Assembly: GCF_002025205.1 (NCBI RefSeq)
Contig: NZ_CP019947.1
Span: forward strand, 1,309,501-1,373,500
DNA from: Pseudomonas sp. CC6-YY-74
GTDB lineage: Bacteria > Pseudomonadota > Gammaproteobacteria > Pseudomonadales > Pseudomonadaceae
Direction of reading: 5' to 3'
DNA: 64,000 nt
Shown: one piece after another, positions 8,683 through 19,534 of the stretch
Layout of the letters: every line of letters starts with the position of its first letter
Numbering within the stretch: the first letter of the stretch is position 1
Notes under the pieces: model-generated
What the model was told of the DNA's origin: nothing
Databases searched by the model: none
The model's input: the letters and a program-made list of their open reading frames with translations, nothing else
Program-made: the position numbers and the translations under genes

Positions 8683-9075
8683 TCAGGCGCGACTGACGTA
8701 CATGCTGATCTCGGCGCGCAATACCGCTTTGTCGCCGACGTAAGCCATCACCGGCACCGTCACATCGCCCAGGTTGTTCCAGTCCACGGCGGCGCCATCG
8801 GCCACGGCGCGCACATCGCCGTCGGCCTTGGCCAGGTATTCCACCGTCATGCCGCGTGGAATCCAGCGGCAGCCGGCCGGGATCGAGGCGTCGGTCATGG
8901 TCCCGGCAGCCAGTTCGGCAGCGTTGCACAGGGCGATGCCAAGCGATTGCTTCGCCTCGGTGATCATCGGGCCAACCCACGACTTCGCGCGCAACTGGCT
9001 GGCCGGCAGGACGCAGACCCAGTTGGCCGACTGCCGCGAGTTGTTGGCCCAAGTCGCCTGGGACAGTGTGCGGAC
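8683..9075 (-). pseudogene. 5'-truncated DUF4442 (hotdog-fold thioesterase-like) gene
   Basis: From about 8946 down to 8683 the minus strand encodes the C-terminal half of a DUF4442/PaaI-like hotdog protein: 'ALCNAAELAAGTMTDASIP', then 'GMTVEYLAKADGDVRAV'. Family members are about 150 residues long. The expected N-terminus (basic region with RNH-type motif before the VHAIA/CNAAEL helix) is missing. Instead the frame runs upstream through unrelated sequence to an in-frame TAG at 9076–9078, and continues open beyond that. Only a TTG at 8994 could initiate. This looks like a gene that lost its 5' half through a rearrangement. A short expressed product is not excluded. Confidence 0.65.
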
Positions 9076-9329
9076 CTAGCGGTATGTCCAAAGCCATGCC
9101 CTATTAGCAGCCGGTATGCTGGCGATCCATTCACCCCGCAACGCCTGATTGCCAGCAGGGTTGGTTGCTACTACTAGTACTTGCAGCTGGCCCTGAGGTC
9201 GGGTGAACGGGTTCGCCCTATCCAGAAGCTGGCGGTGCATGGAAAAAGCCCTGGGTTTCGGAGTTTTTTCATAGGTGGCATGCTTAACTCTGTATTCGTT
9301 TTCATTTCCCGACAAAAGAGGACATCTCA
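9076..9329. other. Anomalous non-coding stretch upstream of the DUF4442 remnant and tpx
   Basis: This stretch has no recognisable gene. On the minus strand it is open in the same frame as the remnant apart from the TAG at 9076–9078, but its translation matches no family I know. It must contain the tpx promoter. The tpx ribosome site AAGAGGA is at 9315–9321. Confidence 0.4.
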
Positions 9330-9830
9330 ATGACTCAAGTAACCCTGCATGGCAATCCGGTACAAGTCGATGGTCAGCTGCCACAGGTCGGTCAGCAAGC
9401 TCCGGCCTTCACCCTGGTCGGCGCCGGTCTGGCCGATGTCAGCCTGGCCAGCCTGGCGGGCAAACGCAAAGTGCTGAATATTTTCCCCAGCGTCGACACC
9501 CCAACTTGCGCGACCTCGGTACGCACCTTCAACGCCGGCGCCAGCAAGCTGGATAACACCGTTGTCCTGTGTATCTCCGCCGACCTGCCGTTCGCCCAGG
9601 CGCGCTTCTGTGGCGCCGAAGGCCTGGAAAACGTGATCAACCTGTCGACCATGCGCGGTGCCGAGTTTCTCAAAAACTACGGCGTAGCTATCGCCGACGG
9701 CCCGTTGGCCGGCGTCGCTGCCCGCGCCGTGGTGGTGCTGGACGAGCACGACAAGGTCCTGCACCGCGAACTGATCGCCGAGATCGGCAACGAGCCGAAC
9801 TACGAGGCGGCCCTGGCTGTGCTGAAGTAA
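9330..9830 (+). CDS. tpx: Thiol peroxidase Tpx
   Basis: A 166-residue atypical 2-Cys peroxiredoxin that reduces hydrogen peroxide and lipid hydroperoxides using thioredoxin; the family is cytosolic or periplasmic and no signal peptide is visible here. The active-site motif PSVDTPTC has T57 and peroxidatic C60. The resolving C94 is in '[12 protein letters not shown]', the Tpx-specific position. The length and the initial '[11 protein letters not shown]' are standard. It is a single-gene unit, with a good ribosome site (AAGAGGA) and its own terminator at 9851–9880. Confidence 0.95.
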   Translation: MTQVTLHGNPVQVDGQLPQVGQQAPAFTLVGAGLADVSLASLAGKRKVLNIFPSVDTPTCATSVRTFNAGASKLDNTVVLCISADLPFAQARFCGAEGLENVINLSTMRGAEFLKNYGVAIADGPLAGVAARAVVVLDEHDKVLHRELIAEIGNEPNYEAALAVLK

Positions 9831-9850
9831 TCGCAAACGATGCGGACAAG

Positions 9851-9880
9851 AACGGCCTACTTCGGTAGGCCGTTTTTTTT
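9851..9880 (+). terminator. Rho-independent terminator of tpx
   Basis: 10-bp stem AACGGCCTAC / GTAGGCCGTT with a TTCG tetraloop, followed by eight T. Confidence 0.93.
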
Positions 9881-9890
9881 GCCAATAGAT

Positions 9891-10886
9891 TCAGCGCGTC
9901 AGCATCGCCATTGATTCCGCCGCATAACGTTCACCCGCGGCGGCTTGCGGCGGAAAAATCCCGTCCAGAGTGGCGATCTCGGCGGCGCTCAGTTGAACGT
10001 CCAGCGCGGCGACGTTCTGTTCCAGGTAGCTGCGGCGTTTGGTACCGGGGATCGGCAGCAGGTCCTCGCCTTGGGCCAGCACCCAGGCCAGCGCCAGTTG
10101 CGAGGCCAGCACGCCTTTATCCGCGGCCAGTTGTTCGACCTGGCTGACCAACTGCAGATTCTTGGCGAAGTTGTCGCCCTGGAAGCGCGGGCTGAAGCGC
10201 CGGTAATCGTCGGCGGCGAAGTCCTCCGGGCTCTTCAGGGTGCCGGTGAGAAAGCCGCGTCCCAGCGGGCTGTAGGGCACGAAGGCGATACCCAGACGGC
10301 GGCAGGTCGCCAGCACGCCATTCTCCTCGGGGTCACGGGTCCACAACGAGTATTCGCTCTGCACCGCGCTGATCGGGTGCACCCGGTGGGCACGTTCCAG
10401 GGTCTCCGGCGCTACCTCGCTCAGGCCGAGGTAGCGCACCTTGCCCTGCTGAACCAGCTCGGCCATGGCGCCGACGGTCTCCTCGATCGGCACCTCGGGG
10501 TCGATGCGGTGCTGGTAGTAGAGGTCCAGGTAGTCGGTGTTAAGCCGCTTGAGGCTACCCTCGATCGATTGGCGCACATACTCCGGCCTGCCGCTGACGC
10601 CACGTCGCTGTGGATCCTGCGGGTCGCGCAACAAACCGAACTTGCTGGCCAGGAAGGCCTGCTCGCGCCTGCCGGCCAGGGCCTTGCCCAGCAACAGCTC
10701 GTTGCTGTGCGGGCCATAGGCGTCGGCGGTGTCGAGCAGGTTCAGGCCCAGTTCCAGGGCCCGGTGTACGGTGGCGATGGATTCACGCTCATCGCGGCCG
10801 GCGACATAGAACTCGCTCATGCCCATGCAACCGAGCCCAATTGCCGAGACCAAGGGACCGTTGCGGCCGAGTCGACGGGTTTTCAT
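9891..10886 (-). CDS. Aldo/keto reductase
   Basis: A 331-residue (beta/alpha)8 NADPH-dependent oxidoreductase of the AKR13/YakC type. The catalytic tetrad is D52, Y57, K82 and H126, and the N-terminal '[27 protein letters not shown]' is characteristic. The C-terminal '[15 protein letters not shown]' is the cofactor phosphate-binding motif. It is divergent from a LysR-type gene across 116 bp, the usual arrangement for a regulator and its target. Likely role: reduction of aldehydes or quinone-like electrophiles; the substrate is unknown. Confidence 0.9.
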   Translation of the reverse strand: MKTRRLGRNGPLVSAIGLGCMGMSEFYVAGRDERESIATVHRALELGLNLLDTADAYGPHSNELLLGKALAGRREQAFLASKFGLLRDPQDPQRRGVSGRPEYVRQSIEGSLKRLNTDYLDLYYQHRIDPEVPIEETVGAMAELVQQGKVRYLGLSEVAPETLERAHRVHPISAVQSEYSLWTRDPEENGVLATCRRLGIAFVPYSPLGRGFLTGTLKSPEDFAADDYRRFSPRFQGDNFAKNLQLVSQVEQLAADKGVLASQLALAWVLAQGEDLLPIPGTKRRSYLEQNVAALDVQLSAAEIATLDGIFPPQAAAGERYAAESMAMLTR

Positions 10887-11002
10887 GGGAGTGCTCCTGT
10901 GTGGTGGGGAAGAGTCACGCCCAGTCTGGCTGTTTGTTCAGGATGGATAAACATGGTGAAAACGTATTAACTATTTGCTTATTCGAAATAGTGGTGTTGC
11001 AG

Positions 11003-11914
11003 ATGGATCGTTTTCTCGCCATGCAGGTGTTCAGTCGGATCGTCGAACTGCGCGGCTTCGGCAAGGCCGCGGACAGCCTGGGCCTGCCGCGGGCTTCGGT
11101 CACCCAACTGATCAAGCAGCTGGAGGCCCACCTCGGGGTGCAACTGCTGCGCCGTACCACCCGCCAAGTCAGCCCGACCCTGGATGGTCAGGCCTACTAC
11201 GAGCGCTGCCTGCGGTTGCTGACCGATCTGGAGGAAGCCGAGTCGTTCTTCTCGCAGAGCGGCAGCGGCCCGCAGGGACGCTTGCGGGTCGACCTGCCGG
11301 CCTCGCTGGCACACCGCGTGGTGATCCCGGCACTGCCGGATTTCTGCGCTCGCTACCCGCGCATCGAGCTGGAGGTCGGCGCCAGCGACCGGCCGGTGGA
11401 CCTGATTCGCGAAGGGGTGGACTGCGTGCTGCGCGCTGGCGAGGTGTACGACACCAGTCTGGTGGCGCGGCCGCTGACGGCACTGCCGCAGATCACCTGC
11501 GCCAGTGCGACCTACCTGGCGCGCCACGGTACCCCGCAGACGCTCGCCGAGCTGGAGGGGCACCGCGCCGTCAATTACTTCTCTGCCCGCACCGGACGGC
11601 GTCTTCCCCTGGATTTCCTCGTGGGTGGCGAACGAGTCGAGCTGGAGCTGCCCGGCAGCATCGCCCTGAGTACCGCCGAAGGCTATGTCGCCGCCTGCGA
11701 AGCGGGGATGGGCATCATCCAGGCGCCTTATTACCACCTGCGCGAGCAGTTGGCGACCGGCAGCCTGCGCGAGATCCTCGCCGATTTGCGCCCGGCGCCG
11801 ATGCCGCTGGCGGCGCTCTACCCGCCGCACCGACAGCTGTCGCGGCGAGTGCGGGTGTTCGTCGATTGGCTGGTCGAGCTGTTTGCCCAGCACGATCTGC
11901 TGCGGCCGAATTGA
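11003..11914 (+). CDS. LysR-type transcriptional regulator
   Basis: A 303-residue LTTR. The N-terminal winged helix-turn-helix spans about residues 1–60: 'FLAMQVFSRIVELRGFGKAADSLGLPRASVTQLIKQLE'. The effector domain contains 'GRLRVDLPASLAHRVVIPALPDF' and 'LDFLVGGERVELELPGSIALSTAEGYVAACEAGMGI', typical of the DsdC/CrgA-like group. I chose ATG 11003 as the family starts 'MDRFLAMQVF'; no strong ribosome site is visible. It probably controls the divergent aldo/keto reductase gene and itself. Confidence 0.88.
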   Translation: MDRFLAMQVFSRIVELRGFGKAADSLGLPRASVTQLIKQLEAHLGVQLLRRTTRQVSPTLDGQAYYERCLRLLTDLEEAESFFSQSGSGPQGRLRVDLPASLAHRVVIPALPDFCARYPRIELEVGASDRPVDLIREGVDCVLRAGEVYDTSLVARPLTALPQITCASATYLARHGTPQTLAELEGHRAVNYFSARTGRRLPLDFLVGGERVELELPGSIALSTAEGYVAACEAGMGIIQAPYYHLREQLATGSLREILADLRPAPMPLAALYPPHRQLSRRVRVFVDWLVELFAQHDLLRPN

Positions 11915-12039
11915 GCTGGGCGCTGCGGCAATACCCGGCAACATAGCCGACGGCTTCCCGTGGGGGCCGTTTTCATTTGTGGCTCAGGGGCTTAGCAACG
12001 TCAGCTGGAGGTAAATAGCCGGTAAAGAGGCTTTGCTTC

Positions 12040-12068
12040 ATGCCTGACACTGCTTATCGTTCAGGCAT
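12040..12068. promoter_or_regulatory. Inverted repeat ATGCCTGA-N13-TCAGGCAT upstream of muxA
   Basis: A perfect 8-bp dyad ends 4 bases before the muxA ribosome site. The same octamer ATGCCTGA recurs at the muxA start codon (12089). It could be a repressor operator or an mRNA hairpin near the ribosome site; I know of no match. Confidence 0.3.
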
Positions 12069-12088
12069 TCCAAGGAAGTGACCCTGCC

Positions 12089-13300
12089 ATGCCTGAAACA
12101 ACTGCAATACCCCGTACCTCGACGCAGTCACGCCAATGGCTGATTGGCTTGATGCTGTTGGCGCTTCTGCTCGTGCTGATCTGGTGGTTCTGGCCTGCTA
12201 AACCGCAGAGCCAGGCCGGCGGTCGTTGGGGTGATGGTGGGCTAGTGCCGGTGCGGGTGGCGACTGTCACGCAAGGCAGTTTCCCGATTGAGCTGAAAGC
12301 CCTGGGCACCGTGACTGCCTACAACACGGTCAATGTGCGTGGCCGGGTCGAAGGTGAGCTGGTCAAATTGCTGTTCGAGGATGGTCAGCGGGTCAAGGCC
12401 GGCGATCTGCTCGCGGTGATCGATCCGCGGCCTTATGAAGTGGCCCTGCAACAGGCCCTGGGGGTGCAGCAGGAAAATCAGGCGCAGTTGCACAATGCCG
12501 AGTTGGACCTGGCCCGTTACCGCGGCCTGTACGAAGAAGACTCGATTGCCAAACAGACCCTCGATACCCAGCAGGCCCTGGTCAATCAGTACCGCGGCAC
12601 CCTCAAGAGCAACCAGGCCGCAGTCGCCGAGGCGCGTCTGAACCTCGACTTCACCCAGGTGCGCGCCCCCATCAGTGGGCGTCTCGGCCTGCGTCAGGTG
12701 GATCGCGGCAACTTGGTCAGTTCCGCCGATGCACTGCCGCTGGTGGTGATTACCCAAACCCTGCCGATTGCCCTGATGTTCACCTTGCCCGAGGCCGAGT
12801 TGCCGGCGGTGCTGCACCAGTTCAGGGCGGGGCAGACCTTGCGCGTCGAAGCCTGGGACCGCAGCGAGAAACTCAAGCTGGCCGAAGGGCAGCTGGACAG
12901 CATGGATAACCTGATCGATACCGCCACCGGTACGGTCAAGCTCAAGGCCCGCTTCGAAAATGCCGAAGAGCTGCTGTTTCCCAATCAGTTCGTCAATGTC
13001 CGTCTGCTGGTGGAGACTCGCGAGCAGGCCCTGCTGATTCCCGCTGCAGCCTTGCAGTTCGGTGCGCGCGGCACCTTCGTCTATGTGATCGATGAGCAAG
13101 ACAAGGTGCAGGTGCGGCCGATTGTGGCGGGGCCGAGCAATGGCCAGATGACATTGATCGAGGAGGGCGTCGCGGTGGGCGAACGCCTGGTGCTGGAGGG
13201 CACCGACCGCCTGCGTGAGGGCAGCGCAGTCGAGGTGGTCGGCGAAGGCCAGACACCGACCGCCAAGCAAGCCGAAGCACGGATACCTAAAGACGCATGA
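12089..13300 (+). CDS. muxA: RND efflux periplasmic adaptor MuxA (MdtA-like)
   Basis: A 403-residue membrane-fusion protein. One N-terminal membrane anchor (about 17–36, no lipobox) is followed by a biotinyl-lipoyl-like domain '[33 protein letters not shown]', an alpha-helical hairpin, and beta-barrel domains. It links the inner-membrane pumps MuxB/MuxC to the outer-membrane channel. The operon order adaptor–pump–pump–channel equals muxABC-opmB of P. aeruginosa and mdtABC of E. coli. The ribosome site is AAGGAAG at 12072–12078. Its ATG...TGA overlaps the start of muxB. Confidence 0.92.
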   Translation: MPETTAIPRTSTQSRQWLIGLMLLALLLVLIWWFWPAKPQSQAGGRWGDGGLVPVRVATVTQGSFPIELKALGTVTAYNTVNVRGRVEGELVKLLFEDGQRVKAGDLLAVIDPRPYEVALQQALGVQQENQAQLHNAELDLARYRGLYEEDSIAKQTLDTQQALVNQYRGTLKSNQAAVAEARLNLDFTQVRAPISGRLGLRQVDRGNLVSSADALPLVVITQTLPIALMFTLPEAELPAVLHQFRAGQTLRVEAWDRSEKLKLAEGQLDSMDNLIDTATGTVKLKARFENAEELLFPNQFVNVRLLVETREQALLIPAAALQFGARGTFVYVIDEQDKVQVRPIVAGPSNGQMTLIEEGVAVGERLVLEGTDRLREGSAVEVVGEGQTPTAKQAEARIPKDA

Positions 13301-16300
13301 ACGCCTCTCGCCTGTTCATCCTGCGCCCGGTCGCCACCACCCTGATCATGTTGGCGATCCTGCTCAGCGGCCTGATCGCCTATCGAATGTTGCCCGTGTC
13401 GGCGCTGCCCGAGGTGGATTACCCGACCATTCGCGTCATGACTCTGTATCCCGGCGCCAGCCCGGACGTGATGACCAGTGCGGTGACCGCGCCGCTGGAG
13501 CGCCAGTTCGGCCAGATGGCGGGCTTGAAGCAGATGTCCTCGAGCAGTTCCGCTGGCGCCTCGGTGATTACCCTGCGCTTCAATCTGGAAGTGCAACTGG
13601 ATGTCGCCGAGCAGGAGGTGCAGGCGGCGATCAACGGGGCGAGCAACCTGCTGCCCGGCGATCTGCCGGCGCCACCGGTGTACAACAAGGTCAACCCGGC
13701 GGACACCCCGGTGCTGACCCTGGCAATTCGTTCGGACACTATGCCGTTGCCGCAGGTCTTCGACCTGGTCGATACCCGCCTGGCGCAGAAGCTGGCGCAA
13801 ACCAGCGGCGTCGGCTTGGTCACCCTGGCCGGCGGCCAACGCCCAGCGGTACGCATCCGGGTCAATCCGCTAGCCCTGGCCGCCTATGGCCTGAACCTCG
13901 CGGATGTGCGCAGCCTGATTACCGCCAGCAACGTCAACCAGCCGAAAGGCAACTTCGACGGGCCGACCCGCGTCTCGCAACTGGATGCCAACGACCAGTT
14001 GAAATCTCCGGACGAATACCGCGAGCTGATCCTCAGTTATCAGGACGGCGCGGCGCTGCGCCTGAAGGATGTCGCCGAGATCATCGACGGCGCAGAAAAC
14101 AGTCGCCTGGCGGCCTGGGCCAACCGCAATGAAGCGGTACTGGTCAATGTGCAGCGTCAGCCCGGCGCCAATGTGATCGAGGTGGTCGAGCGGATCCAGG
14201 CCTTGCTGCCCAGCCTCAGCGCAGGCTTGCCGGCCACTGTCGAGGTCAGCGTGCTGACCGACCGCACCCAGACCATTCGCGCCGCGGTGACGGACGTGCA
14301 GCACGAGTTGTTGCTGGCGGTACTGCTGGTGGTGCTGGTGACCTTCCTGTTCCTGCGCAAGCTGTCGGCGACGATCATTCCGTCGATAGTGGTGCCGCTG
14401 TCGCTGATCGGCACCTTCGGTGTGATGTACCTGGCAGGCTTCACCATCAACAACCTGACCCTGATGGCCCTGACCATCGCCACCGGCTTCGTGGTCGACG
14501 ATGCCATCGTCATGCTGGAAAACATCGCTCGCCACCTGGAAGCAGGCGAAACCCCACTGAATGCGGCGCTCAAGGGCGCCAAGCAGATCGGCTTCACCCT
14601 GATCTCGCTGACCATCTCGTTGATCGCCGTGCTGATTCCACTGTTGTTCATGGCCGATGTGGTCGGCCGACTGTTCCGCGAGTTCGCCATCACCCTGGCG
14701 GTGGCCATCCTGATTTCCCTGGTGGTGTCGCTGACATTGACGCCGATGATGTGCGCGCGTCTGCTCAAGCGTGAGCCGGAGGCGGAGCAGGGGCGCTTCT
14801 ATAAGGCCAGTGGTGCGGTTATCGACGGCATGATCGCGCGTTATGGCATCTGGTTGCAGTGGGTGCTCAAGCGTCAGCCGCTGACGCTGTTGGTCGCTAT
14901 CGCCACCCTGGCCCTGACCGTGTTGCTCTACCTGGCCGTGCCCAAGGGCTTCTTTCCGGTGCAGGACACCGGGGTGATCCAGGGCATTTCCGAGGCGCCG
15001 CAGTCGATTTCCTTCGCCGCCATGAGCGAGCGCCAACAGCGCCTGGGCGAGGTGATCCTGGAGGATCCGGCGGTGGTCAGCCTGTCGTCCTACATTGGCG
15101 TGGATGGCGACAATCCGACCCTCAATAGCGGGCGCCTGCTGATCAACCTCAAGCCGCATGCCGAACGCGATGTCACCGCCAGCCAGGTGATCGAGCGCCT
15201 GCGCCCCGAACTGGCCAGGCTTACCGGCATCGAGTTGTACCTGCAGCCGGTGCAGGATCTGACCATCGAGGACCGGGTCAGTCGCACTCAATTTCAGTTC
15301 AGCATGGAGTCGCCGGAGCAGGCTTTGTTGGAGGAATGGGTGCCCAAACTGGTCGCCGCGCTGCGTGAACAGCCGCAACTCAGCGATGTTGCCAGCGACC
15401 TGCAAAGTCGCGGCCTGCAGGTGTTCCTGCAGATCGATCGGGACAGCGCCGGGCGCCTCGGCGTGAGCATCGCCGACATCGACGACGCACTGTACGACGC
15501 CTTCGGCCAGCGGCAGATTTCCACCATCTACACCCAGGCCAGTCAGTACCGGGTGGTGCTGGAGAGCGAGAACGCCGGCAGCATCGGCCCGGCCGCGCTG
15601 CGGCAGATCCACGTGGCGACGGCCGACGGCGGGCAAATTCCCTTGTCGTCGCTGGCGCGCATCGACGAGCGCGCCGCCAGCTTGTTGATCAACCATATCG
15701 GTCAGTTCCCGGCGGCGACCCTGTCGTTCAACCTGGCTGCGGGGGTGTCCCTCGGCGAGGCGGTGGCAGTGATCGAGCGGGTAGAGCAGGACATCGGTCT
15801 GCCGGGCGGGGTGCAGACCCAGTTTCAGGGCGCGGCCGAGGCTTTCCGCGCCTCGCTGTCGAGCACCTTGCTGCTGATCCTGGCTGCTGTCGTCACCATG
15901 TACATCGTCTTGGGTGTGCTCTACGAGAGCTATATCCACCCGATCACCATTCTCTCGACCTTGCCCTCGGCGGCGGTCGGTGCGCTGCTGGCGTTGCTGC
16001 TGAGCGGCAATGAGCTGGGCCTGATCGCGATCATCGGCATCATCCTGCTGATCGGCATCGTCAAGAAGAACGCGATCATGATGATCGACTTTGCCCTCGA
16101 CGCCGAGCGCAACCAGGGCATGGCGCCCGAGGCGGCGATCTATCAGGCGGCGCTGCTGCGCTTTAGGCCGATCCTGATGACCACCCTGGCGGCACTGTTC
16201 GGCGCCATTCCGCTGATGCTCGCGAGCGGTTCCGGCGCCGAGTTGCGCCAGCCGCTGGGGCTGGTGATGGTCGGTGGCCTGCTGCTCAGCCAGGTGCTGA

Positions 16301-16389
16301 CCCTGTTCACCACGCCGGTGATCTACCTGTACTTCGACCGCCTGTCGCGGCGCCTGACCGGACGCAGCGCAGCGGGAGTGCTGGTATGA
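13297..16389 (+). CDS. muxB: RND efflux pump subunit MuxB (MdtB-like)
   Basis: A 1030-residue inner-membrane proton/drug antiporter with 12 helices and two large periplasmic loops. The proton-relay Asp pair is in '[17 protein letters not shown]' (TM4) and the Lys in '[16 protein letters not shown]' (TM10). It starts within the muxA stop (ATGA overlap, 4 bases). Systems of this class contain two different pump proteins that assemble as a heterotrimer, so MuxB and MuxC act together. In P. aeruginosa MuxABC-OpmB exports novobiocin, aztreonam and macrolides; the same range here is inference. Confidence 0.93.
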   Translation: MNASRLFILRPVATTLIMLAILLSGLIAYRMLPVSALPEVDYPTIRVMTLYPGASPDVMTSAVTAPLERQFGQMAGLKQMSSSSSAGASVITLRFNLEVQLDVAEQEVQAAINGASNLLPGDLPAPPVYNKVNPADTPVLTLAIRSDTMPLPQVFDLVDTRLAQKLAQTSGVGLVTLAGGQRPAVRIRVNPLALAAYGLNLADVRSLITASNVNQPKGNFDGPTRVSQLDANDQLKSPDEYRELILSYQDGAALRLKDVAEIIDGAENSRLAAWANRNEAVLVNVQRQPGANVIEVVERIQALLPSLSAGLPATVEVSVLTDRTQTIRAAVTDVQHELLLAVLLVVLVTFLFLRKLSATIIPSIVVPLSLIGTFGVMYLAGFTINNLTLMALTIATGFVVDDAIVMLENIARHLEAGETPLNAALKGAKQIGFTLISLTISLIAVLIPLLFMADVVGRLFREFAITLAVAILISLVVSLTLTPMMCARLLKREPEAEQGRFYKASGAVIDGMIARYGIWLQWVLKRQPLTLLVAIATLALTVLLYLAVPKGFFPVQDTGVIQGISEAPQSISFAAMSERQQRLGEVILEDPAVVSLSSYIGVDGDNPTLNSGRLLINLKPHAERDVTASQVIERLRPELARLTGIELYLQPVQDLTIEDRVSRTQFQFSMESPEQALLEEWVPKLVAALREQPQLSDVASDLQSRGLQVFLQIDRDSAGRLGVSIADIDDALYDAFGQRQISTIYTQASQYRVVLESENAGSIGPAALRQIHVATADGGQIPLSSLARIDERAASLLINHIGQFPAATLSFNLAAGVSLGEAVAVIERVEQDIGLPGGVQTQFQGAAEAFRASLSSTLLLILAAVVTMYIVLGVLYESYIHPITILSTLPSAAVGALLALLLSGNELGLIAIIGIILLIGIVKKNAIMMIDFALDAERNQGMAPEAAIYQAALLRFRPILMTTLAALFGAIPLMLASGSGAELRQPLGLVMVGGLLLSQVLTLFTTPVIYLYFDRLSRRLTGRSAAGVLV

Positions 16390-16426
16390 GTGCCCTGCTG
16401 CTACGGGGCCAGGGAAGCCGTTGGCC

Positions 16427-19400
16427 ATGAACCTCTCCGCGCCCTTTATCCGTCGGCCGGTGGCGACCCTGCTGCTGAGCCTGGCGATCCTCCTGCTCGG
16501 CGGCGTCAGCTTCGGCCTGTTGCCGGTGGCGCCGCTGCCGCAGATGGATTTCCCGACCATTACGGTGCAGGCCAGCCTGCCGGGCGCCAGCCCACAGATC
16601 ATGGCCTCGAGCGTGGCCACGCCGCTGGAGCGCTCGCTCGGCACCATCGCCGGCATCAGCCAGATGAACAGCCGCAGCAGTCAGGGCAACACGCGGATCA
16701 TGCTGCAGTTCGATCTGGACAAGGACATCAACGCTGCCGCCCGTGAGGTGCAGGCGGCGATCAATGCCGCGCGCGAGCTGCTGCCCAGCGGCATGCGCGC
16801 GATGCCGACCTACCGCAAGGTCAACCCGTCGCAGGCGCCGATCATGGTGCTGTCGCTGACCAGCGCGGTGCTGGACAAGGGCCAGCTCTATGATGTGGCG
16901 TCGACCATCCTGGCGCAGAAGCTCTCCCAGGTGAGCGGTGTCGGCGAAGTGACCATCGGTGGCAGCTCGCTGCCGGCAGTGCGGGTTGCCCTCGAACCGC
17001 GCCTGCTCGACCAGTACGGCATCGCTTTGGATGAGGTGCGCCAGACGATCACCGCAGCCAACGCCAAACGGCCCAAGGGCGCGGTGGAACAGGGCGACCG
17101 ACATTGGCAGGTGCAAGCCAGCGACCAGCTGGAGAAAGCCGCCGATTATCTGCCGCTGATCATTCGCTACCAGGATGGCGCCGCCGTGCGCCTGGGCGAT
17201 GTGGCGACGGTCAGCGATGGAGTAGAGGATCGCTACAACAGCGGTTTCTACAACGACGAACAGGCGGTGCTGCTGGTGGTCAATCGCCAGACCGGGGCCA
17301 ATATCATCGAAACCATTGCCAGCATTCGCCAGCAGTTGCCGGCGTTGCGCGCGGTGATTCCGGCCAGTGTCACGGTGCAGGTGGCGATGGACCGCTCGCC
17401 GGTGATCCGCGCCACGTTGCACGAGGCCGAGCGCACCCTGTTGATTGCCGTAGCCCTGGTGATTCTGGTGGTGTTCGCCTTCCTCGGCCGCTGGCGCGCG
17501 GCGCTGATCCCGGCACTGGCGGTGCCGGTGTCGCTGGTCGGCACCTTCGCGGTGATGCACCTGCTGGGCTTCTCGCTGAACAACCTGTCGCTGATGGCGC
17601 TGATCATCGCCACCGGCCTGGTGGTGGACGACGCCATCGTCGTGCTGGAAAACATCACCCGGCATATCGAGGCCGGCGCCACGCCCATGGCCGCCGCATT
17701 CAAGGGCGCGCGCGAGGTGGGCTTCACCCTGTTGGCCATGAACCTGTCGCTGGTCGCGGTGTTCATCTCGATCCTGTTCATGGGCGGCATTGTCGAACGG
17801 CTGTTTCATGAGTTTTCCATCACCCTGGCGGTGGCCATCGTCATTTCTCTGCTGGTGTCGCTGACCCTGACGCCGATGCTCTGCGCACGCTGGCTCAAGG
17901 CCGAACAGTCCGAGCCGCCGGCCAATGCCATGCAACGCATGGGCGCGCGTGTGCAAACGCGGGTGCTGGGCGTTTACCAGCGCAGCTTGGATTGGGCCTT
18001 GCAGCACTCCTTGCTGATGCTGTTCAGCCTGCTGGCGACCATAGCGCTGAATGTGTTCCTGTTCGTCAGCGTGCCCAAGACCTTCCTGCCGCAGCAGGAT
18101 ACCGGCCAGCTGATCGGCTTCGTGCGTGGCGACGACGGCCTGTCGTTTCAGGTCATGCAACCGAAGATGGAAATCTTTCGCCGCGCGCTGCTGGCCGATC
18201 CGGCGGTGGAGAGCGTGGCCGGTTTTATCGGCGGCTCGGGCGGGATCAATAACGCCTTCATGATCGTGCGGCTGAAACAAGTGAGCGAGCGCAAGCTGTC
18301 TTCACAACAGGTGATCGAGCGCCTGCGCCGCACGGTGCCCAAGGTCCCCGGCGGGCGGATGTTCCTCATGCCCGATCAGGACCTGCAAATAGGCGGGCGC
18401 GAAGGGCGCAGTTCGGAGAACGAATACATGCTGCTTTCCGGCGATCTGGATCAGCTGCGCCAGTGGCTGCCGATTGTGCGCGACGCGCTGCGGGCACTCC
18501 CCGAACTGACCGATATCGACGCCAAGGAAGCCGACGGCACCCAGCAGATTCGCCTGCTGGTCGACCGTGATGCGGCCAAGCGCCTGGGCGTGGACATGGC
18601 CATGGTCACCGGGGTGCTCAACAACGCCTTCAGCCAGCGTCAGGTGTCGACCATCTATGACAGCCTCAACCAGTACAGCGTGGTGATGGAAATCAATCCG
18701 CAATACGCCCAGCACCCCGAGGCACTGGAGCAGATCCAGTTGATCAGCGCCGCGGGCGCCCGGGTGCCGCTGTCGAGCTTCGCCCGTTGGGAGCGCAGCC
18801 TGGAAGAAGATCGGGTCTATCACCAGGGCCAGTTCGCCGCGGAGAACATCGGCTTCGCCCTGGCCGAAGGCGTCAGCCTGGAACAGGCCAGCGTGGCGAT
18901 CGAACGTACGGTGGCGCGGCTCAACCTGCCGACCGAAGTGCAGGGCCTGCTCGGCGGCACCGGTGGCGCCTTCCAGCAGACCCAGCAGAGCCAGCCATGG
19001 ATGATCCTGCTGGCGCTGGGGGTGGTGTATATCGTCCTCGGCGTGCTCTATGAGAGCTATATTCACCCGCTGACCATTCTCTCCACCTTGCCCTCGGCCG
19101 GGGTCGGCGCCTTGCTCGCCTTGCAGTTGATGAGCATCGAATTCAGCCTGATTTCGCTGCTCGGCTTGTTCCTGCTGATCGGCATCGTCAAGAAGAACGC
19201 CATCCTGATGATCGACCTGGCCCTGCAGCTGGAACGCCAGGAGCAGCTGAGCCCGCAGGAATCGATCCGCCGCGCCTGCCTGCTGCGTTTTCGGCCGATC
19301 ATGATGACCACCCTGGCGGCGATTCTCGGCGCCCTGCCACTGGTGTTGGGCAGTGCCGAAGGCTCGGAGATGCGCCAGCCGCTGGGCATCACCATCGTTG

Positions 19401-19534
19401 GCGGGCTGATCCTCAGCCAGTTGCTGACGCTCTACACCACCCCGGTGATCTACCTGTATTTCGATCGCCTGCGCCACCGGGTTAACCGCTGGCGCGGCGT
19501 GCGTACCGACGCTGCCCTGGAAACTCCGCTATGA
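16427..19534 (+). CDS. muxC: RND efflux pump subunit MuxC (MdtC-like)
   Basis: A 1035-residue second pump subunit. It begins 'MNLSAPFIRRPVATLLLSLAI', which aligns with the MdtC start. TM4 has 'GLVVDDAIVVLENITRHIEAG' and TM10 '[19 protein letters not shown]'. The ATG at 16427 is preferred over the in-frame TTG at 16421. The 37-bp gap from muxB carries no terminator. The stop overlaps the first ATG of opmB (ATGA at 19531–19534). It is the partner of MuxB in the heteromeric pump. Confidence 0.93.
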   Translation: MNLSAPFIRRPVATLLLSLAILLLGGVSFGLLPVAPLPQMDFPTITVQASLPGASPQIMASSVATPLERSLGTIAGISQMNSRSSQGNTRIMLQFDLDKDINAAAREVQAAINAARELLPSGMRAMPTYRKVNPSQAPIMVLSLTSAVLDKGQLYDVASTILAQKLSQVSGVGEVTIGGSSLPAVRVALEPRLLDQYGIALDEVRQTITAANAKRPKGAVEQGDRHWQVQASDQLEKAADYLPLIIRYQDGAAVRLGDVATVSDGVEDRYNSGFYNDEQAVLLVVNRQTGANIIETIASIRQQLPALRAVIPASVTVQVAMDRSPVIRATLHEAERTLLIAVALVILVVFAFLGRWRAALIPALAVPVSLVGTFAVMHLLGFSLNNLSLMALIIATGLVVDDAIVVLENITRHIEAGATPMAAAFKGAREVGFTLLAMNLSLVAVFISILFMGGIVERLFHEFSITLAVAIVISLLVSLTLTPMLCARWLKAEQSEPPANAMQRMGARVQTRVLGVYQRSLDWALQHSLLMLFSLLATIALNVFLFVSVPKTFLPQQDTGQLIGFVRGDDGLSFQVMQPKMEIFRRALLADPAVESVAGFIGGSGGINNAFMIVRLKQVSERKLSSQQVIERLRRTVPKVPGGRMFLMPDQDLQIGGREGRSSENEYMLLSGDLDQLRQWLPIVRDALRALPELTDIDAKEADGTQQIRLLVDRDAAKRLGVDMAMVTGVLNNAFSQRQVSTIYDSLNQYSVVMEINPQYAQHPEALEQIQLISAAGARVPLSSFARWERSLEEDRVYHQGQFAAENIGFALAEGVSLEQASVAIERTVARLNLPTEVQGLLGGTGGAFQQTQQSQPWMILLALGVVYIVLGVLYESYIHPLTILSTLPSAGVGALLALQLMSIEFSLISLLGLFLLIGIVKKNAILMIDLALQLERQEQLSPQESIRRACLLRFRPIMMTTLAAILGALPLVLGSAEGSEMRQPLGITIVGGLILSQLLTLYTTPVIYLYFDRLRHRVNRWRGVRTDAALETPL

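Noticed and set aside
13870..18280. Long minus-strand frames opposite muxB and muxC
   Set aside because: His/Gln/Arg-rich shadow translations with no domain; the plus-strand RND proteins are complete.
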